Positions 63,360 through 64,000 of a DNA stretch of 64,000 bases are shown here, piece after piece. Position 1 is the first letter of the stretch, and every line of letters begins with the position of its first letter. A program made the position numbers and the translations under genes. Source of the DNA: Pseudomonas sp. 6D_7.1_Bac1 (GTDB lineage Bacteria; Pseudomonadota; Gammaproteobacteria; Pseudomonadales; Pseudomonadaceae); contig NZ_JANLNW010000006.1 in NCBI RefSeq assembly GCF_025465945.1, positions 1 to 64,000 on the forward strand. The letters are read 5' to 3'. The notes under the pieces were generated by a model, which made no database searches, had not been told where the DNA came from, and was given only the letters and a program-made list of their open reading frames with translations.

Positions 63360-64000
63360 CGCGCGAATTCTCCAGGTACCCCGAACCGGTATTGGCCACT
63401 ACCTGGCCGAACTGGTCAGCGCCCTGACTCATGAACCGGGCCTGGAACTGTCGTTGTTCCACGGTCGTGGCTGGAGCTCGTCGCTGCCAACGGCGGTGAT
63501 GCCCGGTTACTCGCGGCTGACTCCTTTTTTGCGGCAGATCCCTGGGGCCTATCAGGCGCGTCGCTGGCTGGAACAACGGCGCTTCGACCGAGGGCGCTCT
63601 GCGGCCATCGACCTCTACCACGAACCGAGTCTGTGGCCCTTTGCATTCAAGGGCCCGACCGTCATCACCCTGCACGACCTGACCCATCTGCACTACCCGT
63701 CGACCCAGCCAGCAGCACGGTTGCGGGAGATTGAGCGGCGGCTGGGCCAGGGCGTACAACAGGCGCGCCTGATCCTGACCGACTCGCAGTTTGTCGCCGA
63801 CGAGGCTCAGCGTTATTTCGGCCTTGGGCCTGAGCGTTTTGTCGTTGCGCCGCTGGGGGTCGCGGCGCGTTTCCACCCGCGCACCCACGAATCATTGCAG
63901 CAGGCATTGCACCCGCATGGCGTAAATCCCCAGGGCTACTTCCTGTGTGTCGGAACCCTGGAGCCGCGCAAGAATCTCTCGCTGGCGTTGCGCGCCCACA
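63343..64000 (+). CDS. wbpY: Glycosyltransferase WbpY, 3' end outside the window
   Basis: An open frame starting at ATG 63343 (AGAGGCAGC upstream) and running to the window edge: 219 codons of about 380 expected. The start MRIALNARILQVPRTGIGHYLAEL and the later THLHYPSTQPAARLREIERR and GTLEPRKNLSLALRAH are GT4 features. The order wzt-wbpX-wbpY follows the CPA cluster; wbpZ should lie just beyond the window. Confidence 0.85.
   Translation, partial: MRIALNARILQVPRTGIGHYLAELVSALTHEPGLELSLFHGRGWSSSLPTAVMPGYSRLTPFLRQIPGAYQARRWLEQRRFDRGRSAAIDLYHEPSLWPFAFKGPTVITLHDLTHLHYPSTQPAARLREIERRLGQGVQQARLILTDSQFVADEAQRYFGLGPERFVVAPLGVAARFHPRTHESLQQALHPHGVNPQGYFLCVGTLEPRKNLSLALRAH

Overview
The window is a GC-rich, gene-dense piece of a Pseudomonas chromosome. 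The gene content and the 'gggagcgagcctgctcgcg' and 'gatcgcagcct' type palindromic repeats point to the P. fluorescens complex; this is inferred, because there is no rRNA or tRNA gene here to anchor it. Several blocks have the same content as P. aeruginosa PAO1 loci that I recall from memory: pyruvate carboxylase/uvrD, pdxY/antiporter/thioesterase, the Zur zinc-economy locus, the hmtA locus and the common polysaccharide antigen (CPA) locus.

Layout. 0.2-2.4 kb: acetylpolyamine amidohydrolase plus polyamine-binding protein. 2.5-5.9 kb: a MocR-type regulator (its linker carries a 12-nt DnaA-box-like tandem repeat) divergent from a PaiB-like protein and two GNAT acetyltransferases. 5.9-8.3 kb: a repeat-bearing gap and an autotransporter with an atypical short passenger. 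8.4-12.8 kb: two-subunit pyruvate carboxylase (pycA, pycB) with its divergent LysR regulator. 13.2-21.7 kb: an RpiR/HexR-like regulator with a clear operator, a PAS-GGDEF-EAL membrane protein, uvrD, a half-size EamA transporter, a Tim44-domain protein and an SMI1/KNR4 protein. 21.7-25.7 kb: Kef-like antiporter, acyl-CoA thioesterase, pdxY, a DUF3301 protein.

25.7-36.1 kb is a zinc-starvation locus organised around two near-perfect Zur boxes (29069-29081 and 30789-30801): CobW GTPases (one is ZigA), a DUF1826 protein, a periplasmic amidase, the zinc-independent GTP cyclohydrolase FolE2, a second metal ABC importer, a gamma-carbonic-anhydrase-like protein and a dihydroorotase paralogue. 36.1-39.4 kb: DUF3617 protein, cardiolipin synthase, cyclopropane-fatty-acid synthase. 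39.4-45.6 kb is a tightly overlapped operon: three SPFH/HflK-HflC-like membrane proteins (one with a histidine-rich N-terminus), a P1B-type ATPase and a 65-aa ORF, behind a third, weaker Zur-like box (45699-45711). With the known zinc/copper importer HmtA as precedent, I read it as a zinc-uptake machine with an SPFH scaffold; this is the least characterised system in the window. 45.8-50.4 kb: Lrp regulator/LysE exporter pair, then a TPR-protein/DUF3142-lipoprotein pair of unknown function.

50.4 kb to the end is the A-band/CPA D-rhamnan locus. A plus-strand operon (rmd, gmd, wbpW, wzm, wzt, wbpX and a truncated wbpY) makes GDP-D-rhamnose, builds the polymer and exports it. A divergent minus-strand operon (two related glycosyltransferases, two related methyltransferases, one acyltransferase) probably modifies or caps the chain; the wzt product has a C-terminal extension of the kind that recognises capped chains.
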